Below are positions 24,653 through 33,487 of a stretch of 46,504 nt of DNA, one piece after another. The notes beneath the pieces are model-generated. The model made no database searches and was not told the DNA's origin. It saw only the letters and a list, made by a program, of their open reading frames with translations. Each line of letters begins with the position of its first letter. Within the stretch, counting starts at the first letter, position 1. The DNA lies in assembly GCA_025451375.1 (NCBI GenBank), contig JANWKL010000002.1, forward strand, positions 1 to 46,504. Direction: 5' to 3'. The translations under genes and the position numbers were made by a program. This DNA comes from Steroidobacteraceae bacterium (GTDB lineage: Bacteria > Pseudomonadota > Gammaproteobacteria > Steroidobacterales > Steroidobacteraceae).

Positions 24653-24771
24653 CGCCACGCCGCATTGTACCAAACGCGGCTTGCGCCAGCGTGGCGCGGG
24701 CGCGGTGCGGATTTTGCGGTTACGCGTAGACTGCTATCCTTCCGGCTGCACGGTGAGTAATCGGGGGCGCG

Positions 24772-25482
24772 GTGAGAAAACTTTATCCCAACGCAGCTGC
24801 GGCCCTGGCCGGTCTCATTGAAGACGGGCAGACGCTGGCGGTCGGTGGTTTCGGGCTGTGCGGCATTCCCGAAGCGCTGATCGCGGCAGTGCGCGACAGC
24901 GGCAAGAAGGGACTGACTGTCATTTCCAACAACGCCGGTGTAGATGGTTTCGGACTCGGCCAGCTGCTCGCGACGCGCCAGGTCCGCAAGATGATCTCCA
25001 GCTACGTGGGCGAGAACAAGGAATTCGAGCGGCAGTACCTCGCCGGCGAGCTGGAGTTGGAATTCACGCCGCAGGGGACACTTGCCGAGAAACTGCGGGC
25101 GGGCGGCGCCGGTATTCCCGCGTTCTTCACCCGCACCGGCTACGGCACGCTGGTCGCGGAGGGCAAGGAGACGCGGCAATTTCCGGCCGCCGACGGCAGC
25201 AACCACTGGTATGTACTCGAACGCTCGCTGCGCGCGGACGTGGCGCTGGTGAAGGCCTGGAAGGCCGACGCGGCGGGCAATCTCGTGTATCGCAAGACCG
25301 CTCGCAACTTCAACCCCAACGTCGCGACCGCCGCCCGGGTGTGCGTTGCGGAGGTCGAGCAGCTGGTCGAAAACGGCGCGCTTGATCCGGAGAGCATTCA
25401 TACGCCCGGCATTTACGTGAAGCGCCTGGTCGTGAATGCGCACCCCGAGAAGCGCATCGAACAACGCACCGTGAGGCAATGA
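24772..25482 (+). CDS. scoA: 3-oxoacid CoA-transferase, subunit A (succinyl-CoA dependent)
   Basis: One half of a class I CoA-transferase that moves CoA from succinyl-CoA to a 3-oxo acid. At 236 residues it closely follows Bacillus Sco[59 protein letters not shown]. The start is GTG. Its TGA overlaps the ATG of subunit B as ATGA. The substrate could be acetoacetate or, because the third gene looks like a 3-oxoadipyl-CoA thiolase, 3-oxoadipate (PcaI role). Confidence 0.93.
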   Translation: MRKLYPNAAAALAGLIEDGQTLAVGGFGLCGIPEALIAAVRDSGKKGLTVISNNAGVDGFGLGQLLATRQVRKMISSYVGENKEFERQYLAGELELEFTPQGTLAEKLRAGGAGIPAFFTRTGYGTLVAEGKETRQFPAADGSNHWYVLERSLRADVALVKAWKADAAGNLVYRKTARNFNPNVATAARVCVAEVEQLVENGALDPESIHTPGIYVKRLVVNAHPEKRIEQRTVRQ

Positions 25483-26132
25483 CCGTGGCCTGGACACGAG
25501 ACGACATGGCGCGGCGCGCCGCGCAGGAACTCAAGGACGGCTACTACGTCAACCTCGGCATCGGGCTGCCGACACTGGTGGCGAACTTCATTCCGCCCGG
25601 AATCGACGTGTGGCTGCAGTCGGAAAACGGGCTGCTCGGCATCGGGCCCTTCCCGAGCGCGGATGAGGTGGACCCGGATCTCATCAATGCCGGCAAGCAG
25701 ACCGTCACGCTCCTGCCGGGGAGCGCCTTCTTCAGCAGCGCTGACAGTTTCGCGATGATCCGTGGCGGTCATATCAACCTGTCGATCCTGGGCGCCATGC
25801 AGGTCACCGATTCGGGCGACATTGCCAACTGGATGATCCCCGGCAAGATGGTGAAGGGCATGGGCGGGGCCATGGACCTGGTCGCAGGGGTTGCGCGCGT
25901 GGTGGTGCTCATGGAGCACACCGCCAAGGGCGGTGAGCACAAGATCCTGAAAAAATGCACGCTGCCGCTCACCGGGGTGGGCTGCGTCAACCGGATCATC
26001 ACCGAGCTCGGCGTGTTCGATGTCACTGCCGAGGGGCTGCGGGCAACCGAGCTCGCGCCCGGTGTGCTCCTCGAGGAAGTGCGACACAAGACCGGCTGTC
26101 CGGTGGCAGCGGGCGTTGCGGGGATGACATGA
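25479..26132 (+). CDS. scoB: 3-oxoacid CoA-transferase, subunit B
   Basis: Carries the catalytic glutamate of the transferase in SENGLLGIG (about residue 49), which forms the glutamyl-CoA intermediate. At 217 residues it is the usual subunit B length. Other conserved parts are [46 protein letters not shown] and [14 protein letters not shown] overlaps at both ends tie it to subunit A and to the thiolase, so the three genes form one translational unit. Confidence 0.94.
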   Translation: MTVAWTRDDMARRAAQELKDGYYVNLGIGLPTLVANFIPPGIDVWLQSENGLLGIGPFPSADEVDPDLINAGKQTVTLLPGSAFFSSADSFAMIRGGHINLSILGAMQVTDSGDIANWMIPGKMVKGMGGAMDLVAGVARVVVLMEHTAKGGEHKILKKCTLPLTGVGCVNRIITELGVFDVTAEGLRATELAPGVLLEEVRHKTGCPVAAGVAGMT

Positions 26133-27331
26133 CCGAGGCGTATCTGTGCGACGGCCTGCGCACGCCTTTTGGCCGCTATGGCGGCTCGCTGTCTGGCGTG
26201 CGGACCGATGATCTGGCGGCGCTGCCGATCAAGGCCCTCGTGGCGCGTCATGGCGATGTCGATTGGACCGCACTCGACGATGTGATCTATGGCTGCGCGA
26301 ACCAGGCGGGCGAGGACAATCGCAATGTCGCCCGCATGGCGGTGTTGCTCTCAGGCTTGCCGGTGTCCGTGGGTGGGGTGACCGTGAATCGCCTGTGCGC
26401 CTCGAGTCTCGAGGCCGTGGGACAGGCGGCGCGGGCCATTCGCTGCGGCGAAGCTGAACTCATCGTCGCCGGTGGCGTGGAGAGCATGAGCCGCGCGCCC
26501 TTTGTCATGGGCAAAGCCGAGAGTGCGTTCGCGCGCACCGCCAAAATGGAGGATACGACCATTGGCTGGCGCTTCATCAATCCTGAGATCCAGCGCCGCT
26601 ACGGCATCGACAGCATGCCGGAGACCGCCGAGAACGTGGCGGCGGAGTTCAACGTGAGCCGTGCTGACCAGGACGCGTTTGCCCTGCGCAGTCAGCAGCG
26701 CTGGACTCACGCGCACGCGGAGGGGTTCTTCAAGGGCGAGATTTGCCCGGTATCACTGCCGCAGAAGAAAGGCGACCCGGTCAACTTCGACACCGACGAG
26801 CACCCGCGTGCGACCACGCTCGAAGCGCTGTCAAAGCTCAAGCCGGTGGTCCGCTCGGGCGGCAGCATTACCGCCGGCAATGCCTCGGGCATCAACGACG
26901 GCTCGTGCGCGCTGCTCCTTGCGAGTGAGGCGTGTGCAAAACGCCAGGGATTGCGGCCGCGCGCCCGCATACTCGGCTACGCCGTGGCCGGGATTGCGCC
27001 GCGCATCATGGGCGTAGGACCTGCGCCTGCCAGCCAGAAGTTGCTTGAGCGTCTTGACTTGACGATTCAGCAGATGGACGTGGTGGAGCTGAACGAGGCT
27101 TTCGCGGCGCAGGCGCTCGCCGTGCTGCGCGAGCTCGAGCTGGCGGACGATGTACCGCAGGTGAACCCGAATGGGGGCGCGATTGCCATTGGTCACCCGC
27201 TCGGCGCTTCGGGCGCGCGCCTGGTACTCACCGCGCTCGCGCAACTTGAACGGATCAAGGGACGCTATGCCCTGTGTACCTTGTGTATCGGCGTGGGGCA
27301 GGGCGCGGCGCTGGTGATGGAGCGCGTGTAG
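26129..27331 (+). CDS. Acetyl-CoA acyltransferase (3-oxoadipyl-CoA thiolase-like)
   Basis: A 400-residue thiolase that would cleave a 3-oxoacyl-CoA with CoA. The nucleophilic Cys is in [11 protein letters not shown] (about residue 90). His is in [17 protein letters not shown], and the second Cys is in [10 protein letters not shown]. Features typical of PcaF/PaaJ thiolases are [18 protein letters not shown] and [17 protein letters not shown]. Together with ScoAB this would complete 3-oxoadipate to succinyl-CoA plus acetyl-CoA, the end of the beta-ketoadipate pathway. Acetoacetate use is the alternative. The real start is the ATG at 26129 overlapping the scoB stop. Confidence 0.93.
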   Translation: MTEAYLCDGLRTPFGRYGGSLSGVRTDDLAALPIKALVARHGDVDWTALDDVIYGCANQAGEDNRNVARMAVLLSGLPVSVGGVTVNRLCASSLEAVGQAARAIRCGEAELIVAGGVESMSRAPFVMGKAESAFARTAKMEDTTIGWRFINPEIQRRYGIDSMPETAENVAAEFNVSRADQDAFALRSQQRWTHAHAEGFFKGEICPVSLPQKKGDPVNFDTDEHPRATTLEALSKLKPVVRSGGSITAGNASGINDGSCALLLASEACAKRQGLRPRARILGYAVAGIAPRIMGVGPAPASQKLLERLDLTIQQMDVVELNEAFAAQALAVLRELELADDVPQVNPNGGAIAIGHPLGASGARLVLTALAQLERIKGRYALCTLCIGVGQGAALVMERV

Positions 27332-27444
27332 GGCGGTCCGGAAAAGCAGGTGCCTGTGTGCGGCACCTCACGATTACGCACTCAGGCCGGTTCTGTGCGG
27401 CATACGGCGTTGACGCCGGGCGCCGGCGGCCCGATATTCGCCAA

Positions 27445-28938
27445 ATGGCGACAGTCGTTCACAGGACGTGGCGCAGCATATTGGCCGCAGTCGTGGCCTC
27501 GGGGGCCTTGTCATTCGCGGGCGCAGCTTTGTGTGATGCGGCGACGCCCGAGCCACGGCTAGGCGCGGCAATTCACGGTCCTCACGAGATGCCCTTTGAT
27601 CCGTTCCTGGACGACCTGGAGCAGCGCACCTTCCGGTACTTCTGGGACACCGCGAACCCGAAGAACGGTCTCGTCCCGGATCGTTATCCGAACCCCCCAT
27701 TCGCCAGTATTGCCGCAGTGGGCTTCGGGCTCACCGCCTATCCCATCGGCGTTGAGCGCGGCTACATTTCGCGCGCGGCGGCGCGCGAGCGCGTGCTCAC
27801 GACCTTGCGCTTTTTCGTCAGCGCAGCCAACGAACACGGGTTCTTCTACCACTTCATGGATATGCGCAGCGGTGCGCGCGCCAGCGACAGCGAGGTCTCA
27901 ACCGTCGACACCGCGCTGTTGCTGGCGGGGATGATTTTCTGCCAGAGCTACTTTGACACCCAGGATCCGCACGATGTCGAGATCCGCAGACTCACCGATG
28001 AGATTTATCGGCGGGTGGACTGGACCTGGGCCCAGCCGCGGGCGCCGGCGGTGGCGCTGGCGTGGACGCCGGAGGCCGGCTTCTCCCGCGGCGACTGGCG
28101 CGGCTACAACGAGGCCATGCTGGTGTACCTGCTGGCGCTGGGTTCACCCACGCACGCGGTGGATCAGCAGGCCTGGACCTCGTGGACCAGCACCTACGAC
28201 CAGCATTGGGGCACGGTCTATGACCAGACGTACCTGAGCTTCGCGCCGCTTTTCGGCAATCAGTACACGCATGTGTGGGTGGATTTTCGCGGCATCCGCG
28301 ACGCCTACATGCGTGCACACGATCTCGACTACTTCGAGAACAGCCGCCGTGCAACCTACACGCAGCGCCGCTACGCCATCGCCAATCCGCGGCACTGGCG
28401 TGCCTACGGCAAGAATGTCTGGGGTATGAGCGCCTCCGATGGTCCGGGCCCCGTGCGTGAACGTGAGGCGGATGCGCGCGACTTTATGACCTATGCTGCG
28501 CGCGGCGTTGGCCTGGGCAGCATCGTCGATGACGGCACCATCGCACCGACCGCCGCCATCAGTTCACTGCCTTTCGCACCTGAAATTGTTCTGCCCGCGA
28601 CGCTTGAGATGTACCATCGCTTTGGTGCCTCCATCTATTCGGTATATGGATTTCTGGATGCCTTCAACGCGAGCTACCGCAGCCCGTCGGGCAAGCAGCC
28701 GGGCGTGGCCGACGCCGGCTGGGTTGATCCGGACTATGTCGGCATCGATGAGGGCCCGATCCTCGCCATGATCGAAAACTATCGCAGCGACCTGGTATGG
28801 CGCGTCATGCGTCGCAGTCCCTACCTGCAACAGGGGCTCGAGCGCGCGGGGTTCACCGGCGGCTGGCTCGCGCAGCTGGACGATCCCGAGCGACCAGCTG
28901 CGACCGGCCCGGTCCCGCGGCAAAGCGCGCACCGGTAG
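27445..28938 (+). CDS. Exported GH144-like glycosidase (glucoamylase-like fold, possible beta-1,2-glucanase)
   Basis: A 497-residue secreted (alpha/alpha)6-barrel protein. A signal peptide covers about residues 1-34 (RSILAAVVASGALSFAGAALCDA). The domain begins PFLDDLEQRTFRYFWD and continues ASIAAVGFGLTAYPIGVERG, FYHFMDM, WRGYNEAMLVYLLALGSP, WGMSASDGP and FAPEIVLPATLEMYHRF. This is the 'putative glucoamylase' Pfam domain, which includes the GH144 endo-beta-1,2-glucanases. Given opgG/opgH nearby, periplasmic beta-1,2-glucan is a plausible substrate; that link is inference. Start chosen at the ATG at 27445, where the signal peptide begins. GH39-like gene 14 bases downstream. Confidence 0.82.
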   Translation: MATVVHRTWRSILAAVVASGALSFAGAALCDAATPEPRLGAAIHGPHEMPFDPFLDDLEQRTFRYFWDTANPKNGLVPDRYPNPPFASIAAVGFGLTAYPIGVERGYISRAAARERVLTTLRFFVSAANEHGFFYHFMDMRSGARASDSEVSTVDTALLLAGMIFCQSYFDTQDPHDVEIRRLTDEIYRRVDWTWAQPRAPAVALAWTPEAGFSRGDWRGYNEAMLVYLLALGSPTHAVDQQAWTSWTSTYDQHWGTVYDQTYLSFAPLFGNQYTHVWVDFRGIRDAYMRAHDLDYFENSRRATYTQRRYAIANPRHWRAYGKNVWGMSASDGPGPVREREADARDFMTYAARGVGLGSIVDDGTIAPTAAISSLPFAPEIVLPATLEMYHRFGASIYSVYGFLDAFNASYRSPSGKQPGVADAGWVDPDYVGIDEGPILAMIENYRSDLVWRVMRRSPYLQQGLERAGFTGGWLAQLDDPERPAATGPVPRQSAHR

Positions 28939-28952
28939 AGAGCTGCAGCAGC

Positions 28953-30473
28953 GTGCGTTCGATACTCATCCACGCAATCGCGTCGCTGACTCTCGCATTC
29001 ACCGCAACACCGCTCCCCGCGCAGGTCGCGCAGGTCATCACGGTCGATGCCGCGGCGCCCGCACGGCCATTTGCGCATTTCTGGGAACACATGCTCGGAT
29101 CGGGGCGCGCGGTGTTGAGCCTGCGTGAGAGTTATCGCGACGACCTGCGAGCGGTTCGCGGCGTCACGGCGCTCGGTTACGTCCGCTTTCACGGCATCCT
29201 CGACGACGACATGGGGGTTTACAGCGAAGGGCGGCGGGGCAAGCCGATCTACAACTTCTCCTACGTGGACCAGGTGTACGACGGCCTCCTGGCCAACGGT
29301 GTACGGCCGTTTGTCGAACTGAGCTTTATGCCGAGCCGGCTCGCGCAGCGCAATGTCCGGCACAGCTTCTGGTATCACCCGGTGGTTTCACCGCCCAAGG
29401 ACTACCGCCGCTGGGACGCGCTGATCACCGCCCTCGCCAGGCACCTGGTGCAGCGCTACGGGATCGAAGAGGTGAGCCGCTGGTACTTCGAGGTGTGGAA
29501 CGAGCCGAACCTGGATTTCTGGGCGGGCAAGCCGAAGCAAGAGACCTACTGGACGCTATACGACCACACCGCCAGGAGTCTGAAGGCCGTGGACGCGCGG
29601 CTACGGGTTGGCGGTCCGGCAACGGCGCAGGCCGCATGGGTCGCGGCTTTTATCCGTCACTGCCAGGAACACGGGGTCCCCGTCGATTTTGTGTCGAGCC
29701 ACGTGTATGGGGATGATTCCAAGAAAGATATCTTTGGTACCACCGGTCAAATATCGCGCCAGTACATGGTGTGCAGCGCGGTCGCCAAGGTACACGCGGA
29801 AATCCAGGCGTCGCCGCAGCCATCGTTGCCCCTGATCTGGACTGAATTCAACGCGAGCTTCAGTAACCACTCGGAAGTGACCGACGCGGCGTTCATGGGG
29901 CCGTGGCTGGCGGAAACGGTGCGTCAGTGCGATGGGCTCGTACAGGACATGTCGTACTGGACTTTCTCGGACGTGTTCGAGGAGCAGGGCGTCGTAAAGA
30001 CGCCGTTTTACGGCGGCTTTGGCCTCATGGCTGTTGGTGGGATTCCCAAGCCCGCGTTCAATGCCTTCGCGCTGCTGCACCAGCTTGGCGAGCAGCGCCT
30101 CGAGAGCGATGCTGACCAGGCACTGCTGACGCGCCGCGCTGATGGCGCACTGGTCATTGCGCTGTGGAACTACCAGGACGTTGAGGCCACCACCGCGCCG
30201 AGAAAGGTGACGCTGCAGCTACGGGGGATCACTGCAGCTACCGCGAGCATTCAGCAGGTGGACCCCGACCACGGCGATGCCCTGGTGGAATACGAGAAGA
30301 TCGGCTCCCCCGGCTATCCCACCGCGGCTCAACTTACGCAGTTGCGTGCGGCCGCGGCGCTGCCGCCGCCGCTGGTACGGCACCTCGATGCCGGCGGCCT
30401 GCAGCTGGAGATCCCACCGGATGGCCTGATGCTCGTGACCATTGGTGGTGCGGGGTCAGCGGGCGCCAGGTAG
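28953..30473 (+). CDS. Exported GH39-like glycosidase (beta-xylosidase family)
   Basis: A 506-residue secreted TIM-barrel hydrolase. The acid/base glutamate is in EVWNEPN (about 184) and the nucleophile in LIWTEFN (about 298), the GH39 pattern. The start HFWEHMLGSGRA also matches family members. A C-terminal beta-sandwich ends the chain. A short signal peptide ends near PLPAQ. The frame is open from 28797, within the GH144 gene, but the signal peptide begins at the GTG at 28953. GH39 includes beta-xylosidases, iduronidases and other exo-enzymes, so substrate cannot be read. Pairing with the GH144-like enzyme suggests stepwise breakdown of one glycan. Confidence 0.83.
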   Translation: MRSILIHAIASLTLAFTATPLPAQVAQVITVDAAAPARPFAHFWEHMLGSGRAVLSLRESYRDDLRAVRGVTALGYVRFHGILDDDMGVYSEGRRGKPIYNFSYVDQVYDGLLANGVRPFVELSFMPSRLAQRNVRHSFWYHPVVSPPKDYRRWDALITALARHLVQRYGIEEVSRWYFEVWNEPNLDFWAGKPKQETYWTLYDHTARSLKAVDARLRVGGPATAQAAWVAAFIRHCQEHGVPVDFVSSHVYGDDSKKDIFGTTGQISRQYMVCSAVAKVHAEIQASPQPSLPLIWTEFNASFSNHSEVTDAAFMGPWLAETVRQCDGLVQDMSYWTFSDVFEEQGVVKTPFYGGFGLMAVGGIPKPAFNAFALLHQLGEQRLESDADQALLTRRADGALVIALWNYQDVEATTAPRKVTLQLRGITAATASIQQVDPDHGDALVEYEKIGSPGYPTAAQLTQLRAAAALPPPLVRHLDAGGLQLEIPPDGLMLVTIGGAGSAGAR

Positions 30474-30564
30474 TGGTGCCGTGCTCACTCGCGGCTCGCG
30501 TTTGCGCGCTGGCACTCATCGCGGTGGTCCACAGCAGGGCAACGCTGGTTGAGTAGAAGTTCAT
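30474..30564 (-). pseudogene. Stub of an exported protein (start signals only)
   Basis: On the minus strand AGGAGG (30569-30574) lies four bases before an ATG (30562-30564). A signal-peptide-like start follows: MNFYSTSVALLWTTAMSASAQ. After about 30 codons the frame runs into the antisense of the GH39 gene's end and shows no recognisable domain. It looks like the 5' end of a lost gene that was divergent from the LysR gene. The alternative is a short secreted peptide of up to 76 residues. Confidence 0.4.
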
Positions 30565-30638
30565 GGGTCCTCCTGGGCTGACGGGCAATTTCGCTCATAC
30601 GCACCCAGGCCGACAAACGATTTGTTGATGCCTCTGGG

Positions 30639-30653
30639 ATAACTTAAACTTAT
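30639..30653. promoter_or_regulatory. Candidate LysR box (ATAA-N7-TTAT)
   Basis: An imperfectly palindromic T-N11-A site, ATAACTTAAACTTAT, just before the LysR start codon in a local AT-rich patch. LysR proteins of the GcvA type commonly bind such a site between themselves and a divergent target. Here the divergent target appears truncated. Confidence 0.4.
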
Positions 30654-30656
30654 GCG

Positions 30657-31541
30657 ATGCCGGCACGCCGCCCCCCGTCGCTCCTTGCGCTGCGCGCCTT
30701 TGAGGCAGCCGCTCGCCGCCTGAGCTTCACGGCCGCGGCGCACGAGCTCAACGTGTCGCAGGCGGCAGTCAGCCGGCACGTTCGATCCCTGGAAGCGGAC
30801 ATCGGCCGAGAGTTGTTTCGCCGGCTGCATCGGCACGTCGAGCTCACCGCGGCCGGGCAGCGCCTCGCGTCCGAGCTGAATGTGGCCTTTCTGGGCATTC
30901 GCCGGGCGGTTGAAATCGCGCGCCGGAGCAGCGTCCGGCGATTGAAGCTCACGGTTGAGCCGGCCTTCGCGTCGCGCTGGCTGGTGCCACGGCTCGGCAG
31001 CTTCGCCGCCGCCCATCCGCAGATCGAGCTGGATCTGGAGACTTCCGATGAATTGCGGGTGCTGGGGCGCGATGCGGACATCGCGATCCGGTACGTCGCG
31101 GCGGGCGCGCGCAGCAAGCGGCCAGGTGGCCGACGACTCCTGTCAATCGAGGCCGCGCCGGTGATTTGCGCCGCGGGCTCGCGTCCGGCCGAATTGCGGG
31201 CCGACTCGGCGGTCCTGGGTCACCGGCTGCTGCACGACGACGACGGCCGGGCGTGGCGCAGCTGGTTTGTCGCGGCAAACCTCGCCGGCTTTGAGGGCGC
31301 CCGGCATCAGTATTTCAGCGACTACTCACTCGCCATTGCGGCAGCGCTGCAGGGGCAGGGTGCGCTGCTCGGCGCGGCCGCTTTCATCCAGCCCGAACTT
31401 CGCAGCGGCCGGCTGGTAGAGCTCGGTCGCACGCGCGTGTCCTTCGGCTCGTACTGGCTGCTCGAGTCACGCGAGCGTTCGACCGCGACGCTGCGCGCGG
31501 CGTTTTCCCGCTGGATCGACGGCGAGATCAGGAAGTCTTGA
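30657..31541 (+). CDS. LysR-family transcriptional regulator (GcvA-like)
   Basis: A 294-residue regulator. The start RRPPSLLALRAFEAAARRLSFTAAAHELNVSQAAVSRHV is typical of the GcvA/AmpR branch. The effector-domain stretches VEPAFASRWLVPRLGSF and IAIRYVAAG are also GcvA-like. The C-terminus ends in a short helix. The ATG at 30657 has no strong ribosome site and abuts a LysR-box-like palindrome, consistent with autoregulation at the start codon. It overlaps the convergent beta-helix gene by 14 bases. Its former target may be the divergent stub. Confidence 0.9.
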   Translation: MPARRPPSLLALRAFEAAARRLSFTAAAHELNVSQAAVSRHVRSLEADIGRELFRRLHRHVELTAAGQRLASELNVAFLGIRRAVEIARRSSVRRLKLTVEPAFASRWLVPRLGSFAAAHPQIELDLETSDELRVLGRDADIAIRYVAAGARSKRPGGRRLLSIEAAPVICAAGSRPAELRADSAVLGHRLLHDDDGRAWRSWFVAANLAGFEGARHQYFSDYSLAIAAALQGQGALLGAAAFIQPELRSGRLVELGRTRVSFGSYWLLESRERSTATLRAAFSRWIDGEIRKS

Positions 31542-32820
31542 GTGGGCCTGCTGCCGCCACGCCACCGTCGATGCTGAGTTTGCCGATCGAGCCTTCGAGT
31601 TCCAAAGGCGAGATGCCCTTGCCGTGAGTCGTGACGCCGCCCCTGATGTCGATCGCGCGTGCGGAACTGCCGGGTTTCAAGCTCAGGCCAATAGCCGACA
31701 GCGACACGACGACACCCTTCACCAGTGAATCGCCGGTGCCGCCAAACGTCTCGATACCCCGGCGCACCTCGAGCGTGCCGATCGGCTGGCTGATCTGGAT
31801 ACCGACGGCGCCATCGGCGTGCGTCGTGATGCGGTCGAAGATGCCGCGATTGACCGTCCCGGTGTAGACGTTGAATGCGCGGGCGCCCTGTCCGAAAGTT
31901 TCAATCGGCGCCTGCATCTCAAGCTCATTCACGGTGCCGAAATTGACGAAGCCGATGCCGCTCGGTCCGTAGGAAGTGATTTTGTCCTCGGCGATCCACC
32001 GGTCCACGGATCCCCAGTTGTCCAGCACCATGTCATTGACGCCATAGGTCGTGACCGGCCCGCGGTTGCGCACGACATCTACAAAAGCGTTGAAGACGGT
32101 AAACACCCCGCCGGTGATCGCATCCGGCGTGCCGGGCGCAATCCCGCCGTCGCTGTAGATTGCGCCGGTTTCCAGCAGCGATACAGACAGTCGGCCACCT
32201 TCGAAGCCCGCGCCGCTGACGAAGATGCCGCTGCCGCGCACCGGGGAGACGGCGCGGCCGGCGTTAAGTCCCACGAGTCGGGCCGAGATCGTGACGCCCG
32301 CGTCAGCCTGCATGTTCCAGAGCGTGAAAGCACCCTGCAGCACATGTACGCCGTAACCCTGCGGCCGGTCCGTCTGCGCGCGCGCATCCGCGGCCGTCAC
32401 ATCCAGTCCGTCCACCTCGACGTGACCGCTGCGCACCTTGTCGCGGGCCAGGATCTGCACCTGGCCTGTGGTGGTAACGCCAGCGAGCTGCATGCGCCCG
32501 AGGCTGCTCACGCTCGTGTCATTGAAGATCGCGCGTTTTTCAGGCTTGGTGTGCAGCGAGATGCTGCGCACCAGGTTGTCGGAACTAAGCTGCAATCCGT
32601 CGCCGCCGGCGAAGACAATCGCTGCCTGCGCATCCGCGCCGCTGAGCGTCTGCCCGGGAGCAAGGCGCACGGTGGGTGCGCCGGTGAGATTTCCGCGTAC
32701 CGTAATTTTCTGTACATCGGCGTCCTTGCTGGCGGCGACCAGCTCAGCTGCGGTGGCGACGACTCGTTCCTGAATTTCCACGCGCTCATCCTCATGTGGG
32801 TGTGTCAGACGTCCAAGCAT
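31528..32820 (-). CDS. Beta-helix-like repeat protein of unknown function
   Basis: I cannot assign a function. The 430-residue product is glycine-rich with no signal peptide and few charged clusters. Short strands separated by turns recur: GGVFTVFNAFVDVVRNRGPVTTYG, PIETFGQGARAF, RITTHADGAVGIQIS, GIETFGGTGDSLVKG and GGVTTHGKG. The spacing and repeated T-(F/H/Y)-G turns suggest a right-handed parallel beta-helix. It starts 12 bases after vapC on the same strand. The ATG at 32820 has no ribosome site; a GTG at 32781 follows GAGGATGAG and may be the true start. Convergent overlap with LysR. Confidence 0.7.
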   Translation of the reverse strand: MLGRLTHPHEDERVEIQERVVATAAELVAASKDADVQKITVRGNLTGAPTVRLAPGQTLSGADAQAAIVFAGGDGLQLSSDNLVRSISLHTKPEKRAIFNDTSVSSLGRMQLAGVTTTGQVQILARDKVRSGHVEVDGLDVTAADARAQTDRPQGYGVHVLQGAFTLWNMQADAGVTISARLVGLNAGRAVSPVRGSGIFVSGAGFEGGRLSVSLLETGAIYSDGGIAPGTPDAITGGVFTVFNAFVDVVRNRGPVTTYGVNDMVLDNWGSVDRWIAEDKITSYGPSGIGFVNFGTVNELEMQAPIETFGQGARAFNVYTGTVNRGIFDRITTHADGAVGIQISQPIGTLEVRRGIETFGGTGDSLVKGVVVSLSAIGLSLKPGSSARAIDIRGGVTTHGKGISPLELEGSIGKLSIDGGVAAAGPLKTS

Positions 32821-32832
32821 GCATACAACGCG

Positions 32833-33237
32833 TCAGGATTCCCACACCCGCAAGGCGCTATGGGTCGCGATGCGCTGGAAGTCATGATCGTCGGAGAGCA
32901 TCACCAGATTGTGTCGGATGCACATTTGCGCCAGGACTGCGTCGATCGTGCCGACCTGAACGCCATGGCGGCGACAAATGTTGCGCAGGGTAGCGGCTTC
33001 GACGTGATCGACCCGATCGGGCATGAGGAGGGGAAGCGACGAGAATCGTTGCAGAATCTGCGCGCGCGCTTTGGGTCCGGTAAAACCCTGCAGGAGTTCC
33101 TGGAGCACCAAGCCGGTCGTCACGAGTAACTCGCCGCTCTCAATCGCCTTGAGCAGCGCGGCAACCTGCGGACTGGAGGGGGGGCGGTCGCGCCGCAGAG
33201 CCAGTGACCAGACGCTAGTATCAACAAAGAGACTCAA
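32833..33237 (-). CDS. vapC: VapC-type toxin (PIN-domain ribonuclease)
   Basis: A 134-residue PIN-domain RNase, the toxin of a type II toxin-antitoxin pair. The acidic metal-binding residues are present: Asp6 in MSLFVDTSVW, Glu47 in LVLQELLQG, Asp99 in GTIDAVLA, and the Asp cluster in MLSDDHDF (116-119). VapC toxins cut tRNA or rRNA when not held by VapB. It overlaps the end of vapB by four bases, so toxin translation depends on the antitoxin. Confidence 0.92.
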   Translation of the reverse strand: MSLFVDTSVWSLALRRDRPPSSPQVAALLKAIESGELLVTTGLVLQELLQGFTGPKARAQILQRFSSLPLLMPDRVDHVEAATLRNICRRHGVQVGTIDAVLAQMCIRHNLVMLSDDHDFQRIATHSALRVWES

Positions 33238-33434
33238 CTGCGTGAGCGCTCCGCCTTGTAGTCATAGCCTGGATCCCATTCAAGCTTTCCCATGAGGTCA
33301 AGCAAGCCCCTTTGCTTACGGCGGGCAATGAACTCCTGAAGAGCCTTGGTTACGGCCGCTCTCTTGGTCCGCTCACCACTAACCTCTAGCGCGCGCTCGA
33401 TAAGCCCCGGATCGATAGACAGATTGGTAGCCAT
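33234..33434 (-). CDS. vapB: VapB-type antitoxin
   Basis: A 66-residue antitoxin: MATNLSIDPGLIERALEVSG then KRAAVTKALQEFIARR, the DNA-binding half of the VapB family. The C-terminal tail GKLEWDPGYDYKAERS would wrap the toxin. GGAGGA lies just before the ATG at 33432-33434. The frame is open to 33473 but lacks another good start. It binds VapC and probably represses the operon through the inverted repeat at its start. Confidence 0.9.
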   Translation of the reverse strand: MATNLSIDPGLIERALEVSGERTKRAAVTKALQEFIARRKQRGLLDLMGKLEWDPGYDYKAERSRS

Positions 33435-33451
33435 GTGTGATCCTCCACACA
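33434..33451. promoter_or_regulatory. Inverted repeat over the vapB start (candidate VapBC operator)
   Basis: TGTGTG (33434-33439) and CACACA (33446-33451) form a perfect six-base inverted repeat with a six-base spacer that holds the vapB ribosome site. VapBC complexes usually autorepress from such repeats. It could also hide the ribosome site in an mRNA hairpin. Confidence 0.5.
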
Positions 33452-33487
33452 CTAATCTACACATACGTGGCACAGTTCGCCAGTTGC

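Noticed and set aside
24772-27331. Calling the operon pcaIJF outright
   Set aside because: The subunit A sequence is nearer Bacillus ScoA than Pseudomonas PcaI; only the thiolase favours 3-oxoadipate.
31819-33129. A 436-codon plus-strand frame opposite the beta-helix gene and vapC
   Set aside because: It runs across two minus-strand genes and has no ribosome site or domain. The minus frames show VapC motifs and regular repeats.
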